Of a DNA stretch of 64,000 nucleotides, positions 16,446 through 24,655 are shown piece after piece. A program made the position numbers and the translations under genes. This DNA comes from an uncultured Acetatifactor sp. GTDB taxonomy: Bacteria; Bacillota; Clostridia; Lachnospirales; Lachnospiraceae. The first letter of the stretch is position 1, and every line of letters starts with the position of its first letter. Under the pieces are notes generated by a model, which worked only from the letters and a program-made list of their open reading frames with translations, did no database searches and had not been told where the DNA came from. The stretch covers positions 1 through 64,000 of the forward strand of contig CAJUJU010000006.1 in the NCBI GenBank assembly GCA_910586835.1. Reading direction: 5' to 3'.

Positions 16446-17381
16446 ATGCAAAGAGCAGAATATCACGGAATTGCCATGGGGGGAAAGCTTTATTCCCTGC
16501 GCACGGCAAAAAGAATGACCCAGGAACAGCTTGCTTTGGCACTGAACATCAGCCCGGCGGCAATCTCCAAATGGGAGCGCAACCTGTCGGTGCCCGGTGT
16601 GGAAATGCTGTGGGCACTGGCAGACTTTTTCGACTGCAGCATTGACGAGATGGTTGGCAGAACCCTTGTGCAGCTGGAGCAGGTAGGTTCCTATGATGAA
16701 GAAAAATTCCGGCTTGCGGAAATAGGGGAAGACCTGCTGAAATGCTCTGAGATCAGCCGCGCACAGGGCCTGCTTGCCATGGAAAAGGCAATCCCCCGAC
16801 TGAAGACAAACAGCAGATTTCTCGCCTTTTCCATCTCCTGCATTCTGGATTTCTTTATGAAGGAGATGGAACCGGAGCTTTGTTTCCGGCTGCTGGAAAA
16901 CTATATTGCCACCCTGCCGTCGGCAGAACAGAAAGAAGCACATATGATCTCGGAAGTGTTACAATTGATATTTTCCGGAAAAAATCCGGAGGTCATACAG
17001 GAGACAGTGGCATCTCACATCGGCATGGATTACAGGGAAAGAGTGGGCACAATGGGCAAAAACAAGAAAAAAAGCAGGCAGGACATCCTCGACAGATACC
17101 AGGCGAAAAAACTCTACGCAGACGATACCGATCTGCTGGAAAGGTTTGCACATCTGGACGACTTCGCCATCCAGGTGATCCTGCGGAATACGGACAATGT
17201 GACCTTGACGACGGCACTTATTGGCGCTTCCGGAAACGTTGTCACACGCTTTTTGTCAAATCTGTCTGATCGGATGCTGTATTTTATCAGCGAAGACATG
17301 GAACGCTGGCAGGGAACCCTGGAGGAAATTCTGGATGCCCAAAAGAAACTTCTGGAGATCGGCAGCTTCTCAGAGCTTTAA
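16446..17381 (+). CDS. XRE-family regulator with FliG C-terminal-like domain
   Basis: A 311-residue protein. Residues 12-68 are a Cro/C1 helix-turn-helix (LYSLRTAKRMTQEQLALALN, then SPAAISKWERNLSVPGVEML). The middle (90-215) is helical and lacks recognised motifs. Residues about 228-305 match the FliG C-terminal domain closely: LDDFAIQVILRNTDNVTLTT, ALIGASGNVVTRFLSNLSDR, then ISEDMERW and EEILDAQKKLLEI, paralleling the LDDRSIQ...DLALALKGA...NMSKRAA...VEEAQ pattern of FliG. FliG-C normally couples the flagellar rotor to the stator; here it is presumably an oligomerisation or partner-binding module. AGGAGG lies 7 bases before the ATG. The 3' end overlaps the convergent enzyme I gene by 4 bases. 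No flagellar gene is nearby. Confidence 0.85.
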   Translation: MQRAEYHGIAMGGKLYSLRTAKRMTQEQLALALNISPAAISKWERNLSVPGVEMLWALADFFDCSIDEMVGRTLVQLEQVGSYDEEKFRLAEIGEDLLKCSEISRAQGLLAMEKAIPRLKTNSRFLAFSISCILDFFMKEMEPELCFRLLENYIATLPSAEQKEAHMISEVLQLIFSGKNPEVIQETVASHIGMDYRERVGTMGKNKKKSRQDILDRYQAKKLYADDTDLLERFAHLDDFAIQVILRNTDNVTLTTALIGASGNVVTRFLSNLSDRMLYFISEDMERWQGTLEEILDAQKKLLEIGSFSEL

Positions 17382-19117
17382 CTGCGGCGAATTTGATTCA
17401 GCCGCTGCCGAATCTCCTCCCGGGTCCGAAGCGTCATACATTCCTCCGCCAGCTCCCTGGCCTCCTCCAGCGTGACCATGGCCAGCGCCGCCTTGACGCC
17501 CCCCAGAGCGGAATCGCTCATACTCAGCTTCCGTGCCCCCAGTCCCGCCAGCAGCACGGCTGTTTCCGGGTCGCCCGCCATCTCCCCGCAGACACAGACT
17601 TCCTTTCCCGCTTTCTCAAAGGCTGAAAAAATTCCCTTCAGCAGCCGCAGCATGGCCGGCGATTCACTCTGATAATATGCACTGGCCACGGGATTGCTCC
17701 GGTCTGCAGCACAGACATACTGGGTCAGGTCATTTGTTCCCACACCGGCAAAATCCACTTCCTCCGCCGCCATATCCGCAATCACCGCAATGGACGGAAC
17801 CTCGATCATGATCCCCAGCTTCACCTGTCTGTCATAGGCGATGTGTTCCCGATCCAGCTCCTCCATGACACGTTTCACACACTCTTTCCCGCGGCGGATA
17901 TCCTCCATACAACACACCATGGGAAACATAATCCGAAGACTACCGTAAACAGAAGCCCGGAGCGCTGCCCGAAGCTGCGTCCGAAAAATTTCAGGACATG
18001 CAAAGCACAGCCTGAGTCCGCGGCTTCCCAGAAAAGGATTTTCCTCCCCGGGCAGCGGCAGGCAGGAAAGTTTTTTATCTCCGCCGATATCCAGCGTCCG
18101 AAGCGTCACCGTCTTTCCCCCCGCCTTCACAAGCACACTTCTATATGTCTCAAACTGTTCCTCCTCCGTGGGCAGGGCTGATTTCTCCATATACAGAAAT
18201 TCCGTGCGGAACAACCCCACAAAATCATAATGCTTTTCCGGAACCTCATACCCGCAGGAGCCGATATTGATTCCGATCTTTATCGCTGCCCCGTCCCGGG
18301 TGGCCCCAGGCCTGTCCAGGTATGGTTCTTCCTGCGCCTGTCTTCTCAAAAGCTTCTCCTGTCTCTCCCCGCAGTCCCTGATCTCCTCTTTCGTGGGCCA
18401 CAGAATCACCTGTCCCCGCATGGCATCCAGGGCCAGAAGCGCTCCGTCCGGAATCTGTCCCGCTGCCTCCCCCACACCTGCCACGGCAGGAATCCGAAAA
18501 CTCCTGGCAAGAATGGCGGAATGAGAGTTGGTTCCGCCGCCTCTGGTCAATATCCCCTTCACATGAACACGATCCATAGATGCCGTATCGCTGGGCAGCA
18601 GCTCATCCGCCACCAGAATCACATCCTCCTTCAGCCGGAAGAGCGTTCTCTCCTCCCTGCCCTGCAGGATGCGCAGCAGACGTTTCCTCACATCGTGCAG
18701 GTCCGCAGCCCGGGCGGCGATCAACGGTTCCTCCACACAGCCGATCATACCTGCATACTTCGTAAACACCTTCTCCACCGCAGCGTCCGGCTCCAGACGC
18801 TCCTCCCGGATGGTAAGCTCCGTCTCAGCCAACAGCTCCCGATCCTCCAAAAGCACCCGCTGCGCCCGAAAAATCTCTGCCTGCTCTCCACATGCCGCTT
18901 CAGACTGCCCGCCAAGCCGGGACAGCTCCTCCCTGGCCTGTTCTATCCCACAGTGAAACGCTTCCAGCTTCTCCTCTTCTCGCCCCGGCTCAAAACAGCT
19001 CCGCGTCACCTCAGGCTCCCACGCCTTATAGAGATACGCTTGGGCCACCGCAATCCCTCCGGAAACGGGTTCTCCCGTCAACACCATCCGTTCCGCACCC
19101 CTGCATTTTTCCTCCAT
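17378..19117 (-). CDS. ptsI: PTS enzyme I (phosphoenolpyruvate-protein phosphotransferase)
   Basis: A 579-residue enzyme I, which passes phosphate from PEP to HPr. The swivelling His domain carries GGGTNSHSAILARSF (phospho-His in NSHS), the TIM barrel has GLFRTEFLYM, TLRTLDIGGDK, NPFLGSRGLRLC, the metal-binding EVPSIAVIADMAAEEVDF and TNDLTQY segments, and the acid/base cysteine in VCVCGEMAGDP. The His loop has one residue more than the textbook GGRTSH form. GGAAGGAG precedes the ATG. No HPr gene is adjacent, so it is a stand-alone ptsI. It is convergent with the XRE gene. Confidence 0.94.
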   Translation of the reverse strand: MEEKCRGAERMVLTGEPVSGGIAVAQAYLYKAWEPEVTRSCFEPGREEEKLEAFHCGIEQAREELSRLGGQSEAACGEQAEIFRAQRVLLEDRELLAETELTIREERLEPDAAVEKVFTKYAGMIGCVEEPLIAARAADLHDVRKRLLRILQGREERTLFRLKEDVILVADELLPSDTASMDRVHVKGILTRGGGTNSHSAILARSFRIPAVAGVGEAAGQIPDGALLALDAMRGQVILWPTKEEIRDCGERQEKLLRRQAQEEPYLDRPGATRDGAAIKIGINIGSCGYEVPEKHYDFVGLFRTEFLYMEKSALPTEEEQFETYRSVLVKAGGKTVTLRTLDIGGDKKLSCLPLPGEENPFLGSRGLRLCFACPEIFRTQLRAALRASVYGSLRIMFPMVCCMEDIRRGKECVKRVMEELDREHIAYDRQVKLGIMIEVPSIAVIADMAAEEVDFAGVGTNDLTQYVCAADRSNPVASAYYQSESPAMLRLLKGIFSAFEKAGKEVCVCGEMAGDPETAVLLAGLGARKLSMSDSALGGVKAALAMVTLEEARELAEECMTLRTREEIRQRLNQIRRS

Positions 19118-19279
19118 ACACAGCTCCTTCCGTCCGTCAGTATCCCATTGAGAAAACTATACACTTTACAACATGAAAAATCCAGCTTTGTTTTATCAAC
19201 TCACCTGCAAACAAGAGTATAAGCACCACAATACCTTTCTACATGCTGCCGCATCATCGCTCCGGCTATTCTGTTATGC

Positions 19280-19311
19280 AAAAAGCCCCGCGGACGGCGC
19301 TGTCCGCGGGG
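19280..19311 (-). terminator. Terminator of htpG
   Basis: A perfect 10-bp GC stem (19286-19295 with 19302-19311) with a 6-base loop and five T on the minus strand, just after the htpG stop codon. Confidence 0.9.
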
Positions 19312-19326
19312 AGGGTAAAACTATTT

Positions 19327-21525
19327 TTATTTTGCCAGCAGAAGCATGATTTCATTGCTTCTCGCCACAAACGCCGCCATGGCATCGGTTGCCAGAGGCG
19401 CGTGCTGCAGCCTTGCCAGATCGTAGAGCTGTTCACAGATCATCTCCACATTTTCACCGTCCTTGTGCTCGGTGACATACTGCACCAGCGGATGATTTGC
19501 ATTCAGGATCAGAGTCTCGCCCTCTCCTCCGAAGGCCCCCATATCCATACCCGGCATGGAGTACATCTTCATCATATCCTGCATACGCCTGGTCTCCTCG
19601 GACAGGGTGATCACTGCGGAAATATCCTTGTTCTTCAGCTTGTCGATCTTCACGGTCAGCTTATCGTTCTTCAGCGCCTTCTTCATGATCTCAGCGATGG
19701 CCTTCGCCTGTTCCTCATACTCCTCCTGTACCTTTTTGGAGGTCTTTGCCTTCATGGCGTCCGTCACATCTGCGTCAATGCGCTGGAATCGGATTCCTTC
19801 ATTCTTGGACTCCAGCTGAGAGATAAAGGGCTGGTCAATGTTGTGGGTGAGAATCACCGCATCCATCTTCGCCGCCTTGAACATATTAATATACTGCCCC
19901 TGCTGCTGTTCGTCGGTGACGTAGTAAATAATCTTTTCCTTCTTCTCCTCTTCGGCTTCGTCGGCATCCTCCCGGGCAGATGTTCCCTCCGACACCACCT
20001 CGGCTTCCACTCTGTTGCCGTCCTCATCCACGGCGCTTCCGCCCTGAGAACTGCCTTCCTCCGATTCCGATACGGCTTCCGTACCCTCACCCGAAGCGGC
20101 ATTTTCCGCCTTGGCGCCGGCCTCCGCGTCCTGGGGCTTGATCTCCAGGCACTCGGGAAGAGTCAGATATTTTCCGTCCAGATTTTTGAACAGAATGTAA
20201 TCGTTCATCTTCTCGCAGAACTTGTCGTCCTTCAGGCAGCCGAACTTGATGAATGGACTGATGTCATCCCAGTACTTGTCATACTCTTCCTTCTCGGTCT
20301 TGCACATGCCGGACAGCTTGTCCGCTACCTTCTTGGAGATATATTCGGAAATTTTCTTCACAAAGCCATCGTTCTGCAGAGCGCTTCTGGATACGTTCAG
20401 CGGCAGATCCGGGCAGTCAATAACGCCCTTCAGCAGCATTAAAAATTCCGGAATAACTTCCTTGATATTGTCCGCGATAAACACCTGGTTATTGTACAGC
20501 TTAATGGTTCCCTCGATGGATTCGTACTCCATGTTGATCTTGGGGAAATACAGAATCCCCTTCAGGTTGAAGGGATAATCCATATTCAGGTGTATCCAGA
20601 ACAGCGGCTCCTTGTAGTCCTGAAATACCTTGCGGTAAAACTCCAGATATTCCTCCCTGGTACAGTCATTGGGATGTCTGGTCCAAAGGGGTCTTGTCTC
20701 GTTCAAAAGTTCGGGACGTTTTCTGATCTTCAGCTTTTTGGGTTCCGGCTCCTTCTCTTCGGTCTCCTCCTCGGAATCCTCTCCTGAGACTTCCCCGTCC
20801 TTTTCAGGTTCCCTGCTCTCCGGCTGGATCTCCTCCAGCACAATGTCGTCGTCCCGTTTCTCGTCCTCCCGGATAATCTGGGTCTCCTGGGTATCCGCCT
20901 TGGAAAGAAAAATTTCCGTAGGCATGAAGGAACAGTACTTTTTGATCACCTCTCTGGCTCTGTACTCGTTGCAGAACTCCAGGCAATCCTCGTTTAAGAA
21001 CAGGGTGATGGCGGTTCCCACCTCCGTCCTGTCGCCCTCCTCCATGGTAAACTCCGTGCCGCCGTCGCACTCCCAGTGAACGGGCTTTGCGTCCTCCTTA
21101 TAGGACAGGGAATCAATGTGTACCTCGTCCGCAACCATAAACGCGGAATAAAAGCCCAGTCCGAAGTGGCCGATGATCTGATCCGCATTGCTCTTGTCCT
21201 TGTATTTCTCTATGAAATCAGCAGCACCGGAAAAAGCAATCTGGTTGATATACTCATCCACCTCGTCCGCCGTCATTCCCAGGCCGTTGTCGATGAAGGT
21301 AAGCGTCTTCTTCTCCGGATTCACGATAACCTCCACCCTGGCCTTATAGCCCTCGGGCAGAGTGTACTCCCCCATCATATCCAGCTTTTTCAGCTTGGTC
21401 ACGGCATCGCAGCCGTTGGAAATCAGTTCCCTGTAAAAAATATCATGGTCGGAATACAGCCATTTCTTGATGATGGGAAATATGTTTTCACTGTTAATTG
21501 ATAAGTTGCCGCTTTTCGCTGCCAT
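19327..21525 (-). CDS. htpG: Hsp90 chaperone HtpG
   Basis: A 732-residue Hsp90, about 100 longer than the usual bacterial form. The ATP lid motifs are clear: ELISNGCDAVTKL, FIDNGLGM, GHFGLGFYSAFMVAD and GGTEFTM, followed by the middle-domain DNCEDLIP-equivalent LPLNVSRSALQND. Two acidic low-complexity insertions account for the length: a linker near residues 235-285 rich in Glu/Asp/Ser, and a second one near 500-570 just before EKIIYYVTDEQQQGQY. The ATG at 21525 is preferred because AAGGG stands 9 bases upstream; ATG 21534 is possible. Expression is tied to a CIRCE operator upstream, so HrcA very likely controls it. Confidence 0.95.
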   Translation of the reverse strand: MAAKSGNLSINSENIFPIIKKWLYSDHDIFYRELISNGCDAVTKLKKLDMMGEYTLPEGYKARVEVIVNPEKKTLTFIDNGLGMTADEVDEYINQIAFSGAADFIEKYKDKSNADQIIGHFGLGFYSAFMVADEVHIDSLSYKEDAKPVHWECDGGTEFTMEEGDRTEVGTAITLFLNEDCLEFCNEYRAREVIKKYCSFMPTEIFLSKADTQETQIIREDEKRDDDIVLEEIQPESREPEKDGEVSGEDSEEETEEKEPEPKKLKIRKRPELLNETRPLWTRHPNDCTREEYLEFYRKVFQDYKEPLFWIHLNMDYPFNLKGILYFPKINMEYESIEGTIKLYNNQVFIADNIKEVIPEFLMLLKGVIDCPDLPLNVSRSALQNDGFVKKISEYISKKVADKLSGMCKTEKEEYDKYWDDISPFIKFGCLKDDKFCEKMNDYILFKNLDGKYLTLPECLEIKPQDAEAGAKAENAASGEGTEAVSESEEGSSQGGSAVDEDGNRVEAEVVSEGTSAREDADEAEEEKKEKIIYYVTDEQQQGQYINMFKAAKMDAVILTHNIDQPFISQLESKNEGIRFQRIDADVTDAMKAKTSKKVQEEYEEQAKAIAEIMKKALKNDKLTVKIDKLKNKDISAVITLSEETRRMQDMMKMYSMPGMDMGAFGGEGETLILNANHPLVQYVTEHKDGENVEMICEQLYDLARLQHAPLATDAMAAFVARSNEIMLLLAK

Positions 21526-21587
21526 TTTCAACATCCCTTTCTCTCTGAAATCTTTTGGTGACAATTTTAGATCACCCACTGAAAATA

Positions 21588-21616
21588 AGTTTAAAACTGC
21601 CTTTCCCAAAAGTCAA
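21588..21616 (-). promoter_or_regulatory. Promoter of htpG
   Basis: TTGACT and TAAACT with a 17-base spacer on the minus strand, giving a leader of about 55 bases. The CIRCE element ends 7 bases upstream of the -35 box. Confidence 0.6.
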
Positions 21617-21623
21617 CCCAAAA

Positions 21624-21650
21624 TTAGCACTCATTTTAAACGAGTGCTAA
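21624..21650. promoter_or_regulatory. CIRCE operator (HrcA-binding site)
   Basis: A perfect match to the consensus: TTAGCACTC, nine bases, GAGTGCTAA. CIRCE is the binding site of the heat-shock repressor HrcA, normally found before groESL and dnaK operons. Here it stands before htpG. Confidence 0.95.
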
Positions 21651-21712
21651 TAACATGGCTGGAATGTCCTGTTTTACAGCATTTCCAGATTTCTAAAATT
21701 TTTCTAAAAAGC

Positions 21713-22807
21713 TCAGTCCGGAAAATATCCGGCATATATTTCAAAGAAATCCATGGTGCTCACCCGCTCGTCATGAATCAGGGCAATTTCCTCCCAGAGC
21801 TTTTTATTCAACTGCCGCACCAGTGTATCCGCAAACGCGTCGTACTCCTCACCAAACACCTCCCTACGGCGCTCTTCCACGATCTCCAGCTTATTCAGCT
21901 CCGTCTGCTCCCTGTCAAAGGTGGAAATGCACTTGATAATATGATATCCTGTCTCCGTCTCGATCACCTGACTGATCTCATCCGTCTCCAGGGAAAAGGC
22001 CGCTTCCTCAAACGTCTCGTCCATCATGCCCTTCCGGAAGTTATAGGTGATGCTGGTATCCTCGCTGTATCTGGAGGCCAGATCCAGAAAATCCTGCTCT
22101 TCCTCCACCGCCTGCCGTCTGATCTCCAGAGCCTTCTCATAGACAGTCTGCTTCACATCCTCCCCGTAGGGCACCCTGGCGCCGCTGCCGTCCGTGGTCC
22201 AGGTGCGCAGCAGAATATGCTGCACCGTTATGGTGCGGGCCTCGTCGTCGCTGATCTCCGGGTTGATATCCTGAATAATGTACTGATAGACCTTATTGGC
22301 CAGTGCATACTCCGTATAGAGCCGCCGCACAATCTCCTCCGTCACTCCCATAAGATCGATCTCCGTCTCGTTCAGAGAGCCATAATATTCCTCTGCCGCC
22401 TGTAAAACCAGCTTCCTCTCCGCTTCCTCCAGAGACACACCCTTGCTGTTCGCCAGAAGACACATGGTCTTGATCTGGGCGATCCTGGCAAGTACCGTCT
22501 CCTTTACATTCTCCTCCAACGTGGTTCCGTCCCCTGCAATGTTCCAGATCTCCGCACCGTACACATTCTCATACCGGTTCTGCGTGGTCGTCAGATACAC
22601 CATCAGCTCGGAGCGGGTACAGCCGGTATCACCGATTCGGAACACCTCGTCCTTTCCGAAACCGGTGGTAAACACGATCTGCACACCGCTGCCTTCCCCG
22701 CAGGAACAAAGACATCCGCAGGCCAAAAAAAGACACAGCAGAAACGTGCCAAAACGTCGGAAGAATATTCTGTTATTATCTCTGCGCTCTCTGTTTTCTT
22801 TGCTCAT
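21713..22807 (-). CDS. PrsA-like peptidyl-prolyl isomerase lipoprotein
   Basis: A 364-residue exported foldase. After a basic start, residues 15-35 form a lipoprotein signal ending LCSCGEG, so it should be anchored outside the membrane by a lipidated Cys. Residues 60-185 form a helical SurA/PrsA-type chaperone region and residues about 190-310 a parvulin domain (TITVQHILLRT, FLDLASRYSEDTS, MMDETFEEAAFSLETDEISQ, TGYHIIKC). It helps fold secreted proteins. It follows htpG upstream on the same strand but is separated by the htpG promoter, so it is not in that operon. Confidence 0.88.
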   Translation of the reverse strand: MSKENRERRDNNRIFFRRFGTFLLCLFLACGCLCSCGEGSGVQIVFTTGFGKDEVFRIGDTGCTRSELMVYLTTTQNRYENVYGAEIWNIAGDGTTLEENVKETVLARIAQIKTMCLLANSKGVSLEEAERKLVLQAAEEYYGSLNETEIDLMGVTEEIVRRLYTEYALANKVYQYIIQDINPEISDDEARTITVQHILLRTWTTDGSGARVPYGEDVKQTVYEKALEIRRQAVEEEQDFLDLASRYSEDTSITYNFRKGMMDETFEEAAFSLETDEISQVIETETGYHIIKCISTFDREQTELNKLEIVEERRREVFGEEYDAFADTLVRQLNKKLWEEIALIHDERVSTMDFFEIYAGYFPD

Positions 22808-22853
22808 TCCCGCACCTGCTCAGCCGCTTGTCACCGGATCTGTCCTGCTGTTT

Positions 22854-22891
22854 GAAAATGCCCAGACTCGTTGGGGAGTATGGGCATTTTC
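22854..22891. terminator. Terminator after ilvE
   Basis: An 11-bp stem (22854-22864 with 22881-22891) with TTTTC on the exit side of either strand, between the ilvE stop and the foldase start. Confidence 0.7.
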
Positions 22892-22932
22892 ATCACATTC
22901 GTTTCCTGAAATCTATTCTGTTCAGAGCCGCC

Positions 22933-23958
22933 TCAGCCGATTACATGGATCCAGCCTTCGGGCGCCTCGATCCTGCCCATCTGGATGCCGGTCAGCGTAT
23001 CATACAGCTTCTTCGTGACAGGCCCCATCTGTGTCATGCCGCTGGGCAGACAGATCTCCTTCCCATGATCCACAATCTTTCCCACCGGGGAAATCACCGC
23101 GGCAGTACCGCAGAGCCCGCACTCCGCAAAGTCCTTTACCTCTTCCAGAAGCACTTCCCGCTCTTCCACCTCAAGACCCAGATACTCCTTGGCCACATAG
23201 ACCAGGGAACGACGAGTAATGGAAGGGAGAATACTGTCGGACTTGGGCGTCACCACCTTGCCGTCCCCTGTGACAAACAGAAAGTTTGCCCCGCCGGTCT
23301 CCTCCACCTTGGTGCGGGTGCCGGGATCCAGGTACATATTTTCGTCAAAGCCATCCTGGTGCGCCGTCACAATGGCGTGAAGGCTCATGGCATAATTCAG
23401 CCCCGCCTTGATGTTTCCCGTTCCGTGAGGGGCCGCTCTGTCAAAATCACTGACCCGGATGGTGAGAGGCTTCGCCCCGCCTTTAAAATAGGGGCCCACC
23501 GGCGTACAGAAAATCCGGAACTGATACTCGTCCGCAGGCTTCACGCCGATGACAGGGTTTGTCCCAAACATATAAGGACGCAGATAAAGCGTTGCGCCGC
23601 TGCCGTAGGGAGGAACGAACGCCGCGTTGGCAGCAACCACCTTTGTGACCGCATCCACAAAGCGCTCTTTGGAGAAAACAGGCATCTCCAGCCTTGCAGC
23701 CGAAGCCTCCATGCGCTCTCCGTTCAGGTCGGGACGGAAAGTGACAATCCGCCCGTCGTCCGTGGTATACGCCTTCAGTCCCTCAAAAATAGTCTGGGCA
23801 TATTGCAGCACTCCCGCGCACTCGTTCAGGACAATGTTTGCATCCTCCGTGATCACTCCCTGATCCCATGCGCCGTCCTTATAGTTGGAAACGTACCGGA
23901 AATCTGTCTGAACGTAACCAAATCCGAGATTGCCCCAATCGATATCTTTCTTTTCCAT
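22933..23958 (-). CDS. ilvE: Branched-chain amino-acid aminotransferase
   Basis: A 341-residue PLP enzyme that makes leucine, isoleucine and valine from their 2-keto acids with glutamate as donor. It is the longer eukaryote-like BCAT form: FRPDLNGERMEASAARLEMP, PPYGSGATLYLRPYMFG, the PLP-lysine block GTGNIKAGLNYAMSLHA and the late block SILPSITRRSLVYVAKEYLG with CGTAAVISPVG. A GAAGG site precedes the ATG. No T-box or leader peptide is visible upstream. Confidence 0.95.
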   Translation of the reverse strand: MEKKDIDWGNLGFGYVQTDFRYVSNYKDGAWDQGVITEDANIVLNECAGVLQYAQTIFEGLKAYTTDDGRIVTFRPDLNGERMEASAARLEMPVFSKERFVDAVTKVVAANAAFVPPYGSGATLYLRPYMFGTNPVIGVKPADEYQFRIFCTPVGPYFKGGAKPLTIRVSDFDRAAPHGTGNIKAGLNYAMSLHAIVTAHQDGFDENMYLDPGTRTKVEETGGANFLFVTGDGKVVTPKSDSILPSITRRSLVYVAKEYLGLEVEEREVLLEEVKDFAECGLCGTAAVISPVGKIVDHGKEICLPSGMTQMGPVTKKLYDTLTGIQMGRIEAPEGWIHVIG

Positions 23959-24068
23959 GACAAGCCTTCTTTCTCTGCACAGATAATGTTTTGTTGGTAA
24001 TCATTATTATACTTTCCGCGCAAAAAGTCAATACACTTTTCTCCGTTAAATCAACAAAGTGCAGCAGT

Positions 24069-24563
24069 TCAACCCTTTTTCCGCTCATACCTCAGAAAAG
24101 TGTAGGCGATGTCGAAGTAGGTCTGCTCCTCGCTGTCCGCCGTGATCTCCCACTCCGGATCCAGATCCAGATCCGGAAACCAGGAGTCCGCCTCATAACT
24201 GTGGTCAATCTTAGTGACATGAGCCACGTCGCAGAAGGGAAGCAGCTGCCTGTAGACGCTCTCTCCGCCGATGATATAGACATCCCTTGTGTCATATTTT
24301 TTCAGCTCCTCCAGCAGTTCTTCCACCGAGTGAACCACCGCTGCATCCTTCACGCTGAAGCTTTTATCTCTGGAGAGAATGATATTGGTTCTGTTTTTCA
24401 ATGGCAATCCCTGGGGAAAAGTCTGCAAGGTCTTGCGTCCCAGCACCACTGTCTTTCCTGTGGTCTCCTCCCGGAAATGCTTATGATCATTGGGAATCCT
24501 GACCAGAAGCTCCTCCCTGTTTCCGATGGCCCAGTTTTTGTCTACCGCTACAATGATATTCAT
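24069..24563 (-). CDS. folA: Dihydrofolate reductase
   Basis: A 164-residue DHFR, NADPH-dependent reduction of dihydrofolate. Characteristic parts are MNIIVAVDKNWAIGNREELL (substrate loop with the WAIG Met20-loop equivalent), the FRE and TVVLGRKTLQTFP motif for NADPH, NIILSRDKSF, and VYIIGGESVYRQLLPFCD. The active-site acid is within RIPNDHKHF (the D of NDHKHF). GGGAGG is 6 bases before the ATG at 24563. Thymidylate synthase is not adjacent. Confidence 0.94.
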   Translation of the reverse strand: MNIIVAVDKNWAIGNREELLVRIPNDHKHFREETTGKTVVLGRKTLQTFPQGLPLKNRTNIILSRDKSFSVKDAAVVHSVEELLEELKKYDTRDVYIIGGESVYRQLLPFCDVAHVTKIDHSYEADSWFPDLDLDPEWEITADSEEQTYFDIAYTFLRYERKKG

Positions 24564-24599
24564 GCGCTTCCTCCCTTTTTGCCTCTTTCGTCTCACAAA

Positions 24600-24628
24600 A
24601 GCATAGCATAACGTCGGCCCGGGGACAA
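24600..24628 (-). promoter_or_regulatory. Probable promoter of folA
   Basis: TTGTCC, 17 bases, then TATGCT with an extended TGC before the -10 on the minus strand; about 35 bases before the folA ATG. Confidence 0.4.
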
Positions 24629-24655
24629 GTTTTTTCTCTCGGCGCGGCTCACGAT

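Noticed and set aside
23959..24068. T-box or leader peptide before ilvE
   Set aside because: No T-box (AGGGTGGNACCGCG) core, no specifier hairpin and no regulatory peptide were seen.
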